From Bacteroidales bacterium (lineage in GTDB: Bacteria > Bacteroidota > Bacteroidia > Bacteroidales > UBA3824): a stretch of 64,000 bases of DNA. Shown in pieces: positions 16,157-24,945 of this stretch. The notes beneath the pieces were generated by a model that did no database searches, was not told the DNA's origin, and was given only the letters and a program-made list of their open reading frames with translations. The stretch covers positions 1 through 64,000 of the forward strand of contig JAFPYR010000099.1 in assembly GCA_017412115.1 (NCBI GenBank). Direction: 5' to 3'. The first letter of the stretch is position 1. Every line of letters begins with the position of its first letter. A program made the translations under genes and the position numbers.

Positions 16157-18553
16157 ATGTTTAAGAAATCCGTCATATCATTTTTTCCGTCGTTAGCGGC
16201 GGTGATTTTAGCGGCAGTTTTTTTGACGGCGGCACGGACTTCCTATGCCCAACAAGCCGGAGGAAACGAGGCGCAAAGGGCACAGTGGGTTTTAACACTT
16301 TCCGATTACGTAACTTGGCCGGAACATGAAAAAATCGACACTTTCCTGGTCGGTGTTTACGGTTATAACGTACCCGAACTCGCTGAACTTCAAAGGCAAA
16401 AAAATATTAGAACCATTAATAAAAAGCCTTTCAGAATAGTTCATTTCAAAAAAACAAAGGAAATTACATACACTCATATTTTGTATGTTAATCCCAATTA
16501 CAGCAACGATTTACCGCAAATCTGCACAAAACTTGACAATCAAAGCACTTTAATTATTACAAGTTCTTTGGCGCAAAACAGCAACTTGAGAAATTTCTGT
16601 ATGATAAACCTCCTACTCAGAGGCCGCGGCGAACAATTTGAGGTTAACTCTCAAAGAGCAGAAGATGCGGGAATTTCTATTTCAGAAAAAGTGTTGGCTC
16701 AAGGCGGTAGCAGTATCGACCTTAAAAAACTTAACTACGGTAAAGATAAAGAGTTGCAACAAAAAGAAAATATGTTAAAAATTCAAGAGCAGCAATTAGA
16801 GCAAAAAAACAATGAACTCACTGTTCAAACTCTTGACAATGACATAAAACGCGAACAAATTCTTTTCACGAAATTTGAACTCGAAAACAAAGAGAAAGAA
16901 ATTGAAAGTCAAAAAATGCTTGCAGACAAGCTTCTTAACGATGCTGAAAAATTAAAAGCAGTATTGTTGGAAAACAATGTCGCATTGAAAAAACAAGAAC
17001 AAGAAATCAAAGAAAAACAACAGCAACTTGACGTTTCCGGCGATATTTTGCGCAGACAACAAGAGCGTATCAGCGAAAGGGAAAAACAAATCGGTGAACA
17101 CGAAAAAATGTTGGATCAACAATCAGGACAAATTAATGCCCAAAAACGTGTTATTCTCGTTGCCCTGATTTTCTCAGGAATCATTCTCGTTCTTGTAGTT
17201 ATCACAACGATAAGCAGTATTTCAAGAAAACGCAAAAACCGCGAACTTGCACGTCTTAACGACGAGGTAGACCGTCAGAAAGACCACATTCAAGCACAAA
17301 GCCAACAGCTTTTGCAAATTAACAAGGAATTGGAAAAACTATCAATCGTTGCCTCTCAAACTGATAACGCCGTTGTTATCATGGACAGTCAAGGCAATGT
17401 AGAATGGATTAACAGAGGTTTTACCAATATGTCTGGTTTTACTTTTGATGATTTACACGCTGATAAAAGAGATAATTTGACATCGCTTTACGCAAGCAAC
17501 AGAGAAATTCAAGCAATCAAAGACGAATGTTTAAGCACTTGTCAGTCAAAGATTTTTGAATCGGAAATCAAGACTAAAAATGGTAATTTTCTGTGGATTC
17601 AATCTACTCTTACCCCGATTCTTAACGAAAACAACGAAATCGCAAGACTCGTTACCATTGATACCGACATCACCCAGATTAAGGAGCAGGAAAATGCGAT
17701 TTTGGCTCAAGGTATGACATTAGCGGCTCAAAGGGACGAATTAGCTCAGCAAAAAGAACTTATTGAAGAGCAAAACGCTCATATCAACACAAGTTTAACT
17801 TACGCTAAAACCATTCAGGAAACCGTGATGCCGTTGGAGGTTAACATCACGAAATGTTATAAATATTTCGGCTTGTTTATTCCGCTTCAAATCGTCAGCG
17901 GCGACTTCTATTGGTTTACACGCGTGCCGGATAATCCCGATATGACTTTTACGGCAGCCGTAGATTGTACGGGACACGGCGTAGCAGGAGCGTTCATGTG
18001 TATGATTTCAACAAGACTTTTGAATGAAATCATCGTCGAACACAAAATTTACGACACCGAAAAAATTCTTACCTCGCTTGATGCCGGTCTAAAAACCGCC
18101 CTCAAACAGGATACAACCGACAACAACGATAGTTTGGAAATTTGCATCTGCAAGGTTTTAAGAAAAGAAAACGAAAAATACAATATAACATATTCAGGCG
18201 CAAAACGTCCGCTTTATATCTATCACGAAGAAAACGGCGATTTTGAAACCCTGAAAGCAGACAGCAAAACCATAGGTGGAATTATGTCAAGAAGGAACAC
18301 AACCGAATTTACTTCTACTGAAAGAAATTTGGTAAGTGGTGACAAAATTTACATGACAACCGACGGTTTCATCAATCAGTTTGACCCGCATAATAAAAAA
18401 TTCGGTTCAGACCGTTTTGTAAACTTACTCAAAAGCATTTGTACCAAAGAGTTAAGCGAACAAAAAACAATTTTGGAACAAGAGTATTACAAATATAAAG
18501 GCGATGCCGAACAAAATGACGACATCACTATTTTTGCAATACAATTATTATAA
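16157..18553 (+). CDS. YfiR-like sensor / PAS / SpoIIE phosphatase receptor (SiaA-like), copy 2
   Basis: A 798-residue tandem paralogue of the preceding gene with the same layout: signal or anchor (8-30), YfiR-like domain (about 40-185; AQWVLTLSDYVTWPEHEK), coiled coil rich in Gln/Glu, TM helix (about 330-353), PAS (about 394-510), linker coil, SpoIIE PP2C (570-798). The catalytic motifs IVSGDFYWF, DCTGHGVAGAFM, TTDGFINQF and QNDDITIFAIQ are intact. The sensor and coil parts have diverged more than the phosphatase, which suggests different signals and a shared target. A SiaB-like kinase follows after 25 nt, so phosphatase and kinase are co-expressed. Confidence 0.88.
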   Translation: MFKKSVISFFPSLAAVILAAVFLTAARTSYAQQAGGNEAQRAQWVLTLSDYVTWPEHEKIDTFLVGVYGYNVPELAELQRQKNIRTINKKPFRIVHFKKTKEITYTHILYVNPNYSNDLPQICTKLDNQSTLIITSSLAQNSNLRNFCMINLLLRGRGEQFEVNSQRAEDAGISISEKVLAQGGSSIDLKKLNYGKDKELQQKENMLKIQEQQLEQKNNELTVQTLDNDIKREQILFTKFELENKEKEIESQKMLADKLLNDAEKLKAVLLENNVALKKQEQEIKEKQQQLDVSGDILRRQQERISEREKQIGEHEKMLDQQSGQINAQKRVILVALIFSGIILVLVVITTISSISRKRKNRELARLNDEVDRQKDHIQAQSQQLLQINKELEKLSIVASQTDNAVVIMDSQGNVEWINRGFTNMSGFTFDDLHADKRDNLTSLYASNREIQAIKDECLSTCQSKIFESEIKTKNGNFLWIQSTLTPILNENNEIARLVTIDTDITQIKEQENAILAQGMTLAAQRDELAQQKELIEEQNAHINTSLTYAKTIQETVMPLEVNITKCYKYFGLFIPLQIVSGDFYWFTRVPDNPDMTFTAAVDCTGHGVAGAFMCMISTRLLNEIIVEHKIYDTEKILTSLDAGLKTALKQDTTDNNDSLEICICKVLRKENEKYNITYSGAKRPLYIYHEENGDFETLKADSKTIGGIMSRRNTTEFTSTERNLVSGDKIYMTTDGFINQFDPHNKKFGSDRFVNLLKSICTKELSEQKTILEQEYYKYKGDAEQNDDITIFAIQLL

Positions 18554-18578
18554 AAGTATATCTAAAAAAGTCAAAAAT

Positions 18579-19124
18579 ATGGCATTAATTAACAGCAGAG
18601 AAATTTTCGACACGATGTTTGAAAACAACGTAGTGATTTCATACATCGGTCCATTTGACGGTCAAATACTGTCATTGTTGGCCTCTAACATCGAGGACTC
18701 GCTTTGGGAGGATAAAAAGCGCGGCAAAAAATTCTTTAAAATTTTTATAGAATTGAGCCAAAACATTTATCTGTATTCAAAAGAAAAATCCACCGGAATC
18801 GGTCTTGATAGGTCAGCCGGCGTAGGTCTGATGCTCATAAAAGAATATGACGACCATTTTCAATTCATTACGGGAAACCTCGTTGACCATACCGATTACG
18901 TAAAACTCACGGAAAAATGCGATTTAATAATTCAAAAATCAAAAGACGAATTGCGCGAATTTAAACGTCAGCAACGCTCATTACCGCAATCCAGTCATAA
19001 CGGCGGCGGCAATATCGGAATCATTCAATCAACAATATTAAGCGGTTATCCGCCATCGTATGCATTCCATAAAATTGATGATGATAATTATTTCTACATA
19101 CTAAGCATAAGAATTGATAAATAA
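18579..19124 (+). CDS. SiaB-family kinase-like protein (DUF6272), copy 1
   Basis: A 181-residue protein of the SiaB family, GHKL-related kinases that phosphorylate SiaC and oppose the SiaA phosphatase. Visible features are the helix FKIFIELSQNIYLYS (N-box-like) and a late GGGNIGIIQSTILSG (glycine-rich, ATP-lid-like), then FYILSIRID. The start is the ATG at 18579 (MALINSREIF); a longer frame running back to 18504 would overlap the previous gene by 50 nt and gives an unlikely N terminus. It ends at a strong bidirectional terminator, which makes a three-gene receptor-receptor-kinase operon. Confidence 0.78.
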   Translation: MALINSREIFDTMFENNVVISYIGPFDGQILSLLASNIEDSLWEDKKRGKKFFKIFIELSQNIYLYSKEKSTGIGLDRSAGVGLMLIKEYDDHFQFITGNLVDHTDYVKLTEKCDLIIQKSKDELREFKRQQRSLPQSSHNGGGNIGIIQSTILSGYPPSYAFHKIDDDNYFYILSIRIDK

Positions 19125-19177
19125 AGTCAGCCGTATTTTACTTTTTTAGAAAAAAATTTTAGCAAAAACTTTTTTAA

Positions 19178-19212
19178 GAAAAAGAGCCGCAATTTTTGCG
19201 GCTCTTTTTCTT
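19178..19212. terminator. Bidirectional terminator
   Basis: AAAGAGCCGCAA and TTGCGGCTCTTT form a stem with A and T tracts on both sides, between convergent genes. A stem with the same AGAGCCGCAA core is used at 28407. Confidence 0.85.
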
Positions 19213-19218
19213 TAGGAT

Positions 19219-21108
19219 TTAATTGTTATCACTTTCTCTTATTTCATCTATTTCCAACCAACGCATCTCCTTTTCTTCAAGCAGATTTCCAATCTCGCCC
19301 ATGCGCGAAGAAAGTTTTGTAATTTGTTCAATATCAGAGGTTAAGCCGGAGAGTTGAGCTTCAATTTGCTTTTTTTCATCCTCCAAAGCGGCAATTTCCT
19401 TTTCTAATTGCTGATATTCAAGATTCAATTTATACGTGAAATTTTTCCGTTTTTTCTCTCTAACGGGTTCTGAGGTTGTTTTCGGAGCGGATTTTTGCAC
19501 TGCTAATGCCTTTTCTTCCTCTTTTTCAGTGAGATAGACGGTATAATTTCCCGGAAAATTCCGAATTTTGCCGTCGCCTTCAAAAACAAAAAGCGATGTC
19601 GCAACCTTATCCAAAAAATATCTGTCATGCGAAACCACTATCAAACAACCCGAAAACGAATCCAAATAATCTTCCAAAACATTCAACGTAATAATGTCCA
19701 AATCGTTTGTCGGCTCATCAAGTATCAGAAAATTAGGATTTTGCATTAAAACCGTCATCAAATATAATCTGCGCCTCTCGCCTCCACTGAGTTTTGAAAC
19801 CGGTGCATATTGCATTTTGGGCGGGAAAAGAAAATATTCCAAAAACTGCGATGCTGAAAGTTTGCGCCCATCAGAAAGCTCAATAACTTCGGCAATTTTT
19901 TTTATAACATCAATAACACGACTTTCTGGGTCAGCCTCAATGCCGCTCTGACGATAATACGCCGTGCAAACAGTTTCGCCAAAATCCGAAAATCCCGAAT
20001 CCGGCTGAACATTTTTCATCAATATATTTAATAAAGTGGATTTGCCGCAACCGTTACGTCCAACAATGCCGATTTTGTCGCCCTTTTGAAAAGAATACGA
20101 AAAATTTTCAACAAGTTTTTGGCTGCCGTAACTCTTACTTATATTCTTGATTTCCAATATTTTATTTCCAAGACGACGAGCAGAACCTGTTGCGATCTCA
20201 ACCTTTCTGCCATCGGATTTGTGCTTTGCAGCCTCTTTCAACTTATAAAAACTGTCAATCCTATATTTCGCTTTCCCCGAACGGGCTTTCGGCATACGGG
20301 AAATCCATTCAGATTCTTTTCTCAAAAGATTTTCAGCACGGTCAGCAGCCGCATTAAAAGCCTCCAAACGCTCTTTCCTTTTCTCCAAATAATAACTGTA
20401 ATTGCCTGAATAACTGTAAATTCTGTTATCATCAATTTCAATTATACAATCGCAGACATTATCAAGAAAATATCTGTCGTGCGTTACCATCAAAAGGGTC
20501 GTGCGGGTCTCCTTTAAATACTTTTCCAACCACTCTATCATATAAGTGTCAAGATGGTTGGTAGGCTCGTCAAGTATCAGCATATCAGGCTGTTCGATAA
20601 GAGCATCAGCAAGTGCAATACGCTTTTTCTGACCACCGGAAAGCATCGAAATTTTCTTGTCAAAATCATTAATATCGAGTTTACCCAAAATCTGTTTCAT
20701 CTGCGCCTCATAATCCCAAGCATTCAAGGCATCCATCTGATTTTGAGCCTCTTCTATCCTCTTAAAATCGCCTGAAGATAATGCAGTTTCGTATTGACCA
20801 ACAACTTGTGCCAAACGGTTGGAAACCGAAAATATCTGCTCTCCCACCGTTAAATCCTCCCGCAAATCAGGCTCTTGCCTTAAATAACTGACCGAAATGC
20901 CGTTTTTGAAAACCACTTCTCCCGAATCAGCACTCTCAAGACCCGATATAATATTAAGAAGCGTACTCTTTCCCGCTCCGTTTTTTGCGATTAACGCCGC
21001 TTTTTGGTCTTTTAATACCGAAAAACTTATGTTTTTAAACAAAACGTTATCTGCAAAACTTTTTGACAAATTTTCTGTCTGAAGATATGTTATCATACTT
21101 ATTATCAA
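19219..21108 (-). CDS. ABC-F family ATPase (Uup-like)
   Basis: A 629-residue soluble protein with two ABC ATPase domains and no membrane part. First domain: Walker A AKNGAGKST (about 40), signature LSGGQKKRIALADAL (about 155), Walker B ILDEPTNHLD. Second domain: GRNGCGKST (about 348), LSGGERRRLYLM (about 440), ILDEPTNDLD. The final 80 residues are a Glu/Lys-rich coiled coil, as in Uup. ABC-F proteins act on ribosomes and, for Uup, affect transposon excision. The start may be the Met four codons in (MITYLQ). It has its own promoter; a resistance role cannot be judged from sequence. Confidence 0.9.
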   Translation of the reverse strand: MIISMITYLQTENLSKSFADNVLFKNISFSVLKDQKAALIAKNGAGKSTLLNIISGLESADSGEVVFKNGISVSYLRQEPDLREDLTVGEQIFSVSNRLAQVVGQYETALSSGDFKRIEEAQNQMDALNAWDYEAQMKQILGKLDINDFDKKISMLSGGQKKRIALADALIEQPDMLILDEPTNHLDTYMIEWLEKYLKETRTTLLMVTHDRYFLDNVCDCIIEIDDNRIYSYSGNYSYYLEKRKERLEAFNAAADRAENLLRKESEWISRMPKARSGKAKYRIDSFYKLKEAAKHKSDGRKVEIATGSARRLGNKILEIKNISKSYGSQKLVENFSYSFQKGDKIGIVGRNGCGKSTLLNILMKNVQPDSGFSDFGETVCTAYYRQSGIEADPESRVIDVIKKIAEVIELSDGRKLSASQFLEYFLFPPKMQYAPVSKLSGGERRRLYLMTVLMQNPNFLILDEPTNDLDIITLNVLEDYLDSFSGCLIVVSHDRYFLDKVATSLFVFEGDGKIRNFPGNYTVYLTEKEEEKALAVQKSAPKTTSEPVREKKRKNFTYKLNLEYQQLEKEIAALEDEKKQIEAQLSGLTSDIEQITKLSSRMGEIGNLLEEKEMRWLEIDEIRESDNN

Positions 21109-21151
21109 GTAATTAAATTAATTTCAACTGTATTTTTACCATTCCAAAGTA

Positions 21152-21159
21152 CAAAGGTA
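21152..21159 (-). promoter_or_regulatory. -7 element of the ABC-F gene
   Basis: Minus-strand TACCTTTG lies 43 nt before the ABC-F start. No good -33 is seen. Confidence 0.5.
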
Positions 21160-21316
21160 CATAAAAAATTAATCCTAAAAAAAATCAAAAAAAAATTATG
21201 TTATCAAAACCGATATAAAACGCTGATTATAAGAATATTAAATCACTAAAAAAAACATTTCAGAAAAAAACTTCAATATAAGGGGAAAAAATATTTTTTT
21301 ACAGAATTTTTTTTTC

Positions 21317-21324
21317 TAAATTTG
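21317..21324 (+). promoter_or_regulatory. -7 element of the DUF368 gene
   Basis: TAAATTTG followed by CAC lies 49 nt before the DUF368 start. The -33 region is AT-rich without TTTG. Confidence 0.5.
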
Positions 21325-21373
21325 CACTTATAAAAGGCTGCTTTTAAGCGGTCAAAAATAACATCAATTGTTT

Positions 21374-22375
21374 ATGTTAAAACACATTATATTGTTTTTC
21401 AAAGGTTTCTCGATGGGGCTTGCCAACGTTGTACCGGGTGTTTCCGGAGGTACGATAGCATTGCTTGCAGGTATTTTTGAAAGATTTGTCAATGCGCTCA
21501 AATCCTTCGATTTAGAGGCGTTGAAACTTTTGAAACAATTCAAATTCAAAGAGTTTGCCTCCCATACAGATTTGTTATTCTTAACGGTTTTGTTTTTGGG
21601 CGAAGGAATCAGCATCCTTACCGCCGCAAAAGTCTTGGAATATCTGTTTAAATTCAATGACGGCATTTACGTTTGGGCATTCTTCTTCGGTCTTATTTTA
21701 GCATCAGTTTATTACATCGGAAAAACAATCGGAAAATTTACTCCTCAATTAATATTGCTAACTCTTTTGGGTGCAAGCGTGGCATACGTTACCTCTATTC
21801 TGACTCCCGCAAGCGAAAACGACAATATTTTCTACTTAATTTTCTGCGGCGCAATTGCAATTTGCGATATGTTATTACCCGGAATTTCAGGAAGTTACAC
21901 GCTAATTCTACTTGGAAACTACAAATTGGTGGTCGTGGATTCTATTTCACACCTTTTTGATAGCAGCGAGGCGTTTTGGCAAAATATGAGGATTCTTTTA
22001 CCGTTTGCAATCGGTGCAGCGATAGGATTTTTGGCGTTCGCAAGATTTTTGTCGTGGCTGATGAAAAAATACGGAAAACAAACAACTGCTGTTTTAACGG
22101 GTTTTGTTTTCGGTTCATTAGGATTTATTTGGCCGTGGAAAAAAAAAATTTACCAAAAAGTAAACGGTCATGAAGTCTTCAACTCGCACGGCGAAGCGAT
22201 TGTAGAGGGCTACAACAAATATATGCCCGATTTAACCTCAGACACTTTTATCGCAATCGCTCTGATGATTGTAGGTGTTGTAACGTTATGCGCTATTGAG
22301 GAAATATCAACAAGAAAATCTAAAAAACAAAATACTAAAACCGCAGACAAAACATCTGCGGAGGATTTAAATTAA
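21374..22375 (+). CDS. DUF368 membrane protein (PopT-type polyprenyl-phosphate carrier)
   Basis: A 333-residue polytopic membrane protein of the DUF368 family. The N-terminal signature FFKGFSMGLANVVPGVSGGT is clear, and a second repeat carries LLPGISGSYTLILLGNY near residue 175. About eight hydrophobic segments are visible. DUF368 proteins have been identified as undecaprenyl-phosphate translocases that recycle the lipid carrier for wall and O-antigen synthesis. I chose the ATG at 21374; a TTG two codons earlier is in frame. The C terminus is Lys/Thr-rich and cytosolic. Confidence 0.85.
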   Translation: MLKHIILFFKGFSMGLANVVPGVSGGTIALLAGIFERFVNALKSFDLEALKLLKQFKFKEFASHTDLLFLTVLFLGEGISILTAAKVLEYLFKFNDGIYVWAFFFGLILASVYYIGKTIGKFTPQLILLTLLGASVAYVTSILTPASENDNIFYLIFCGAIAICDMLLPGISGSYTLILLGNYKLVVVDSISHLFDSSEAFWQNMRILLPFAIGAAIGFLAFARFLSWLMKKYGKQTTAVLTGFVFGSLGFIWPWKKKIYQKVNGHEVFNSHGEAIVEGYNKYMPDLTSDTFIAIALMIVGVVTLCAIEEISTRKSKKQNTKTADKTSAEDLN

Positions 22376-22409
22376 AAAATTACGGACATAAATAAATACT
22401 TTAAAAAAA

Positions 22410-23543
22410 GTGGAAGTCGAAACTATTAAAATGATTGCAACGACCTATGAAGGTCTTGAAGATGTGTTAGGACGTGAACTGATGCGTATGGGTGCAGAAG
22501 ATGTAGATACCGATACGTGCAGAGTTACGTTTTCCGGCGACAAATACTTGTTGTATCAGGCAAATTACGAATTGCGTACCGCTTTGAAAATTTACAAAGA
22601 GGTTATGTGTTTTGATTTTACATCCAAAGAAGAGTTTTTGGCACAATTCAAAGACTACCGTTGGAGCAAAATACTCAACATCTACAAAAGTTTTAGAGTG
22701 GAGGCTTCTTCTAAATCGCCCGTTATTAACGACAACGCCGAAATCAAAGCGGAAATTACTAAAATTATCACCGCTTATTTCAACGAAAAATCGCATAAAA
22801 CACCTCCGCACGATACACAAAACCCGTCGGTGGTAATCGTTATCGAATTAACGGAAGATAATAAATGCAAATTCTTGCTTGACTCTTCGGTTGAAAGTCT
22901 CTCACACAGAGGTTACAAAGTATCAAGCGTTAATGCGAAATACGATGAAGTTTACTCTGCCGGTCTTGTACAACTTTCAGGCTGGAAGGCTAACACAAAT
23001 TTTATCGACCCGATGTGCGGTCAAGGTACTCTGCTAATTGAGGCTGCAATGTTTGCTTACAATATTCCCGCTCAAGTTTGCAGAGAAAACTTCGGATTTT
23101 TCACTTGGAGAGATTTCGATGCCGAAATGTGGCAGGATATAAAATCTTCAACAAAAATCAGAATTAAACACAACGGCGAATTTGCATTCAAACTTTTAGG
23201 TTATGATTCTGACGAGTTGAGCGTTAAGGCCGCTAATCAGAACATCAAAAAAGCAATGTTGGACAAATATATAACCGTAGAAAAATCTGATCCCGTAGAC
23301 ATTGATGCTCCGGACGGACAAAATACGGCTATCATTTTGGCTCCGAAAGTAGACGTTTACAAACAAGATGAAACCAAAGAATTGACGGCTACTCTCGAAA
23401 AATTGGCTAAAAAAGTGTTTAAAGGCTCAAAAGTTTGGATTCATTCTGACTACGAAGACCTTCCGAAAGCTATCGGAATACAACCGACTAAAGTCTCTGA
23501 AGTAAAATTCTCAAATAAAGACTTTAAACTCGGATTGTATTAA
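22410..23543 (+). CDS. THUMP-domain RNA methyltransferase homologue lacking the NPPY motif
   Basis: A 377-residue relative of the RlmL-N/YpsC/Trm14 family of 23S rRNA or tRNA guanine-N2 methyltransferases. It has an N-terminal ferredoxin-like and THUMP region (MIATTYEGLEDVLGREL; FRVEASSKSPV), then a Rossmann methyltransferase domain with SAM motif I FIDPMCGQGTLLIEAAMFA. The catalytic NPPY motif expected near residue 305 is replaced by ILAPKVDVY, and the segment after it is shortened. The protein may thus bind RNA and SAM without normal catalysis. The start is GTG 22410; ATG 22431 is an alternative. Confidence 0.78.
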   Translation: MEVETIKMIATTYEGLEDVLGRELMRMGAEDVDTDTCRVTFSGDKYLLYQANYELRTALKIYKEVMCFDFTSKEEFLAQFKDYRWSKILNIYKSFRVEASSKSPVINDNAEIKAEITKIITAYFNEKSHKTPPHDTQNPSVVIVIELTEDNKCKFLLDSSVESLSHRGYKVSSVNAKYDEVYSAGLVQLSGWKANTNFIDPMCGQGTLLIEAAMFAYNIPAQVCRENFGFFTWRDFDAEMWQDIKSSTKIRIKHNGEFAFKLLGYDSDELSVKAANQNIKKAMLDKYITVEKSDPVDIDAPDGQNTAIILAPKVDVYKQDETKELTATLEKLAKKVFKGSKVWIHSDYEDLPKAIGIQPTKVSEVKFSNKDFKLGLY

Positions 23544-23649
23544 ATCTTGATAACTATCAGAAAATTAACGCATTGTAACGGCAATACAAAAAATTAAAAA
23601 AAGTTAAACACAAAAAATACCGAAAAAATTAAATATTTTTGGTAAAAAA

Positions 23650-23682
23650 TTTGCAATTTTCAAAAATATATCTTTATATTTG
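23650..23682 (+). promoter_or_regulatory. Promoter of the siaB2-siaC operon
   Basis: TTTG at 23650-23653 and TATATTTG at 23675-23682 are 21 nt apart; the gene starts 36 nt downstream. Confidence 0.65.
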
Positions 23683-23718
23683 TATGTTGAAAATGCATGA
23701 CTAAATTGTAATCCATTT

Positions 23719-24282
23719 ATGAAGGCGGATATACATAGCATTTACTTGGAAGTAAAAAAAGGCAACCTTATAGCAGCTCATGAGGGTGAAATAACTTCAG
23801 AGGTTATCACCGAGTTTCTAAGTAAGGTTGAGGATTCGCTTTTACAAAATGGTGAAGCGGTTAAAATAGTACGCAAACTATACAATATATTAGTTGAAGC
23901 ATTGCAAAACTTATATCATCACTTGGAAATTCCTCCGAAAGATTATTCGGAAAGTCTTCATCTTGATGAAAATTGCCGTTACGCGTTTTGCACTTTAGTA
24001 AAAGAAGGAAAAGGATCTTTCAAAATCACCACGGGCAACTTCGTTAAGGGAAAAACTATTCAATTCTTAAAAGACAGAATTGAACAACTCAATTATCTCT
24101 CAACTTACGAGCTCAAGGAGCTTTACAAAAGAGTGCTAAATAACGATGAGTTTTCTGAAAAAGGCGGCGGCGGTCTCGGTTTTATAGAAATGGCGAGAAT
24201 GTCCGGCAACAAATTAGGATACGATTTCGTTAAATACGATTCGCAATACAGTTTTTTCGTATTGGAAATACACATAAACTAA
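23719..24282 (+). CDS. SiaB-family kinase-like protein (DUF6272), copy 2
   Basis: A 187-residue SiaB-type protein and a closer match to the family than copy 1. It shows the helix IVRKLYNILVEALQNLYHHL (N box), FKITTGNFV, LKELYKRVLNNDEFSEKG and the glycine-rich GGGGLGFIEMARMSGNKLGYD. In Pseudomonas, SiaB phosphorylates SiaC; here a SiaC homologue follows after 53 nt, so this is the likely cognate pair. The opposing phosphatases would be the SpoIIE receptors 5-10 kb upstream. Confidence 0.85.
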   Translation: MKADIHSIYLEVKKGNLIAAHEGEITSEVITEFLSKVEDSLLQNGEAVKIVRKLYNILVEALQNLYHHLEIPPKDYSESLHLDENCRYAFCTLVKEGKGSFKITTGNFVKGKTIQFLKDRIEQLNYLSTYELKELYKRVLNNDEFSEKGGGGLGFIEMARMSGNKLGYDFVKYDSQYSFFVLEIHIN

Positions 24283-24335
24283 AGTGGCATGAAAAAGCCC
24301 TAAAGTAACTCAAAAGATATTTATATTTTAAAAAA

Positions 24336-24719
24336 ATGGATTCAATAAACATAGAAGGCACACCAAAGACTCCAAGCATCTCTTTTGATGCGAAAACAGG
24401 TCAGATAGAAATAAAAGGACGTTCTATCCCTGAAAATTCTATTGAATTTTATAAACCTTTGGTTGAATGGCTTGACAAATATTCCGAAATTGCTCAAGGC
24501 ACGGTAAACGTAATTATACAATTGGAATATTTTAATACAAGTTCGTCCAAATGTATACTTGACGTTTTCAAAAAATTGGAAAACTTGCACAGCAAAAGCA
24601 AAGCTGAGGTTGTTATCAATTGGTACTACGAAGAAGACGATGAGGATATGTTGGAGGCCGGTGAAGATTATCAGTCAATCCTCAAAATACCGTTCAAAAT
24701 GGTAGAGATTGCTGAGTAA
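24336..24719 (+). CDS. SiaC-family regulatory phosphoprotein (DUF1987)
   Basis: A 127-residue DUF1987 protein. The family fold is evident: TPSISFDAKTGQIEIKGRSI, FYKPLVEWLDKY, then LEYFNTSSSKCILDVFKKLE and WYYEEDDEDMLEAGED. T68 in FNTSSSK sits at the position of the Thr phosphorylated by SiaB in Pseudomonas SiaC. There, unphosphorylated SiaC activates the diguanylate cyclase SiaD. No cyclase lies in this window, so the output partner is unknown. The gene is co-transcribed with the second SiaB. Confidence 0.88.
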   Translation: MDSINIEGTPKTPSISFDAKTGQIEIKGRSIPENSIEFYKPLVEWLDKYSEIAQGTVNVIIQLEYFNTSSSKCILDVFKKLENLHSKSKAEVVINWYYEEDDEDMLEAGEDYQSILKIPFKMVEIAE

Positions 24720-24881
24720 AACTTCTTGTAAGAAAAGCAAAGTTTTATTCAGCCTTAATTTGCGGTGTCATTTTTTATAAAAAAAAGCACCACATTATGT
24801 TTAATTTTTATTACCGTCCATTTTTTTTTAAGATAAAAATATTTTCATACACGAAATCAGATAAAAACAATAAATAACAAT

Positions 24882-24914
24882 AAACGCCGGTCAATTTTTT
24901 GAGCGGCGTTTTTA
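24882..24914 (+). terminator. Terminator of the siaB2-siaC operon
   Basis: AAACGCCG and CGGCGTTTTT flank an imperfect loop, 160 nt after the siaC stop. The 226-nt gap before the next gene otherwise shows only AT-rich sequence. Confidence 0.6.
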
Positions 24915-24945
24915 ATAATTAAAAAACCCTAAAAATCACCAAATC

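Noticed and set aside
18504..18578. Upstream extension of the first SiaB-like gene
   Set aside because: It would overlap the preceding gene by 50 nt and adds residues unlike the family N terminus; the ATG at 18579 fits better.
19219..21108. Antibiotic-resistance call for the ABC-F gene
   Set aside because: The sequence shows a general Uup-like layout; resistance-type ABC-F proteins cannot be told apart here by eye.
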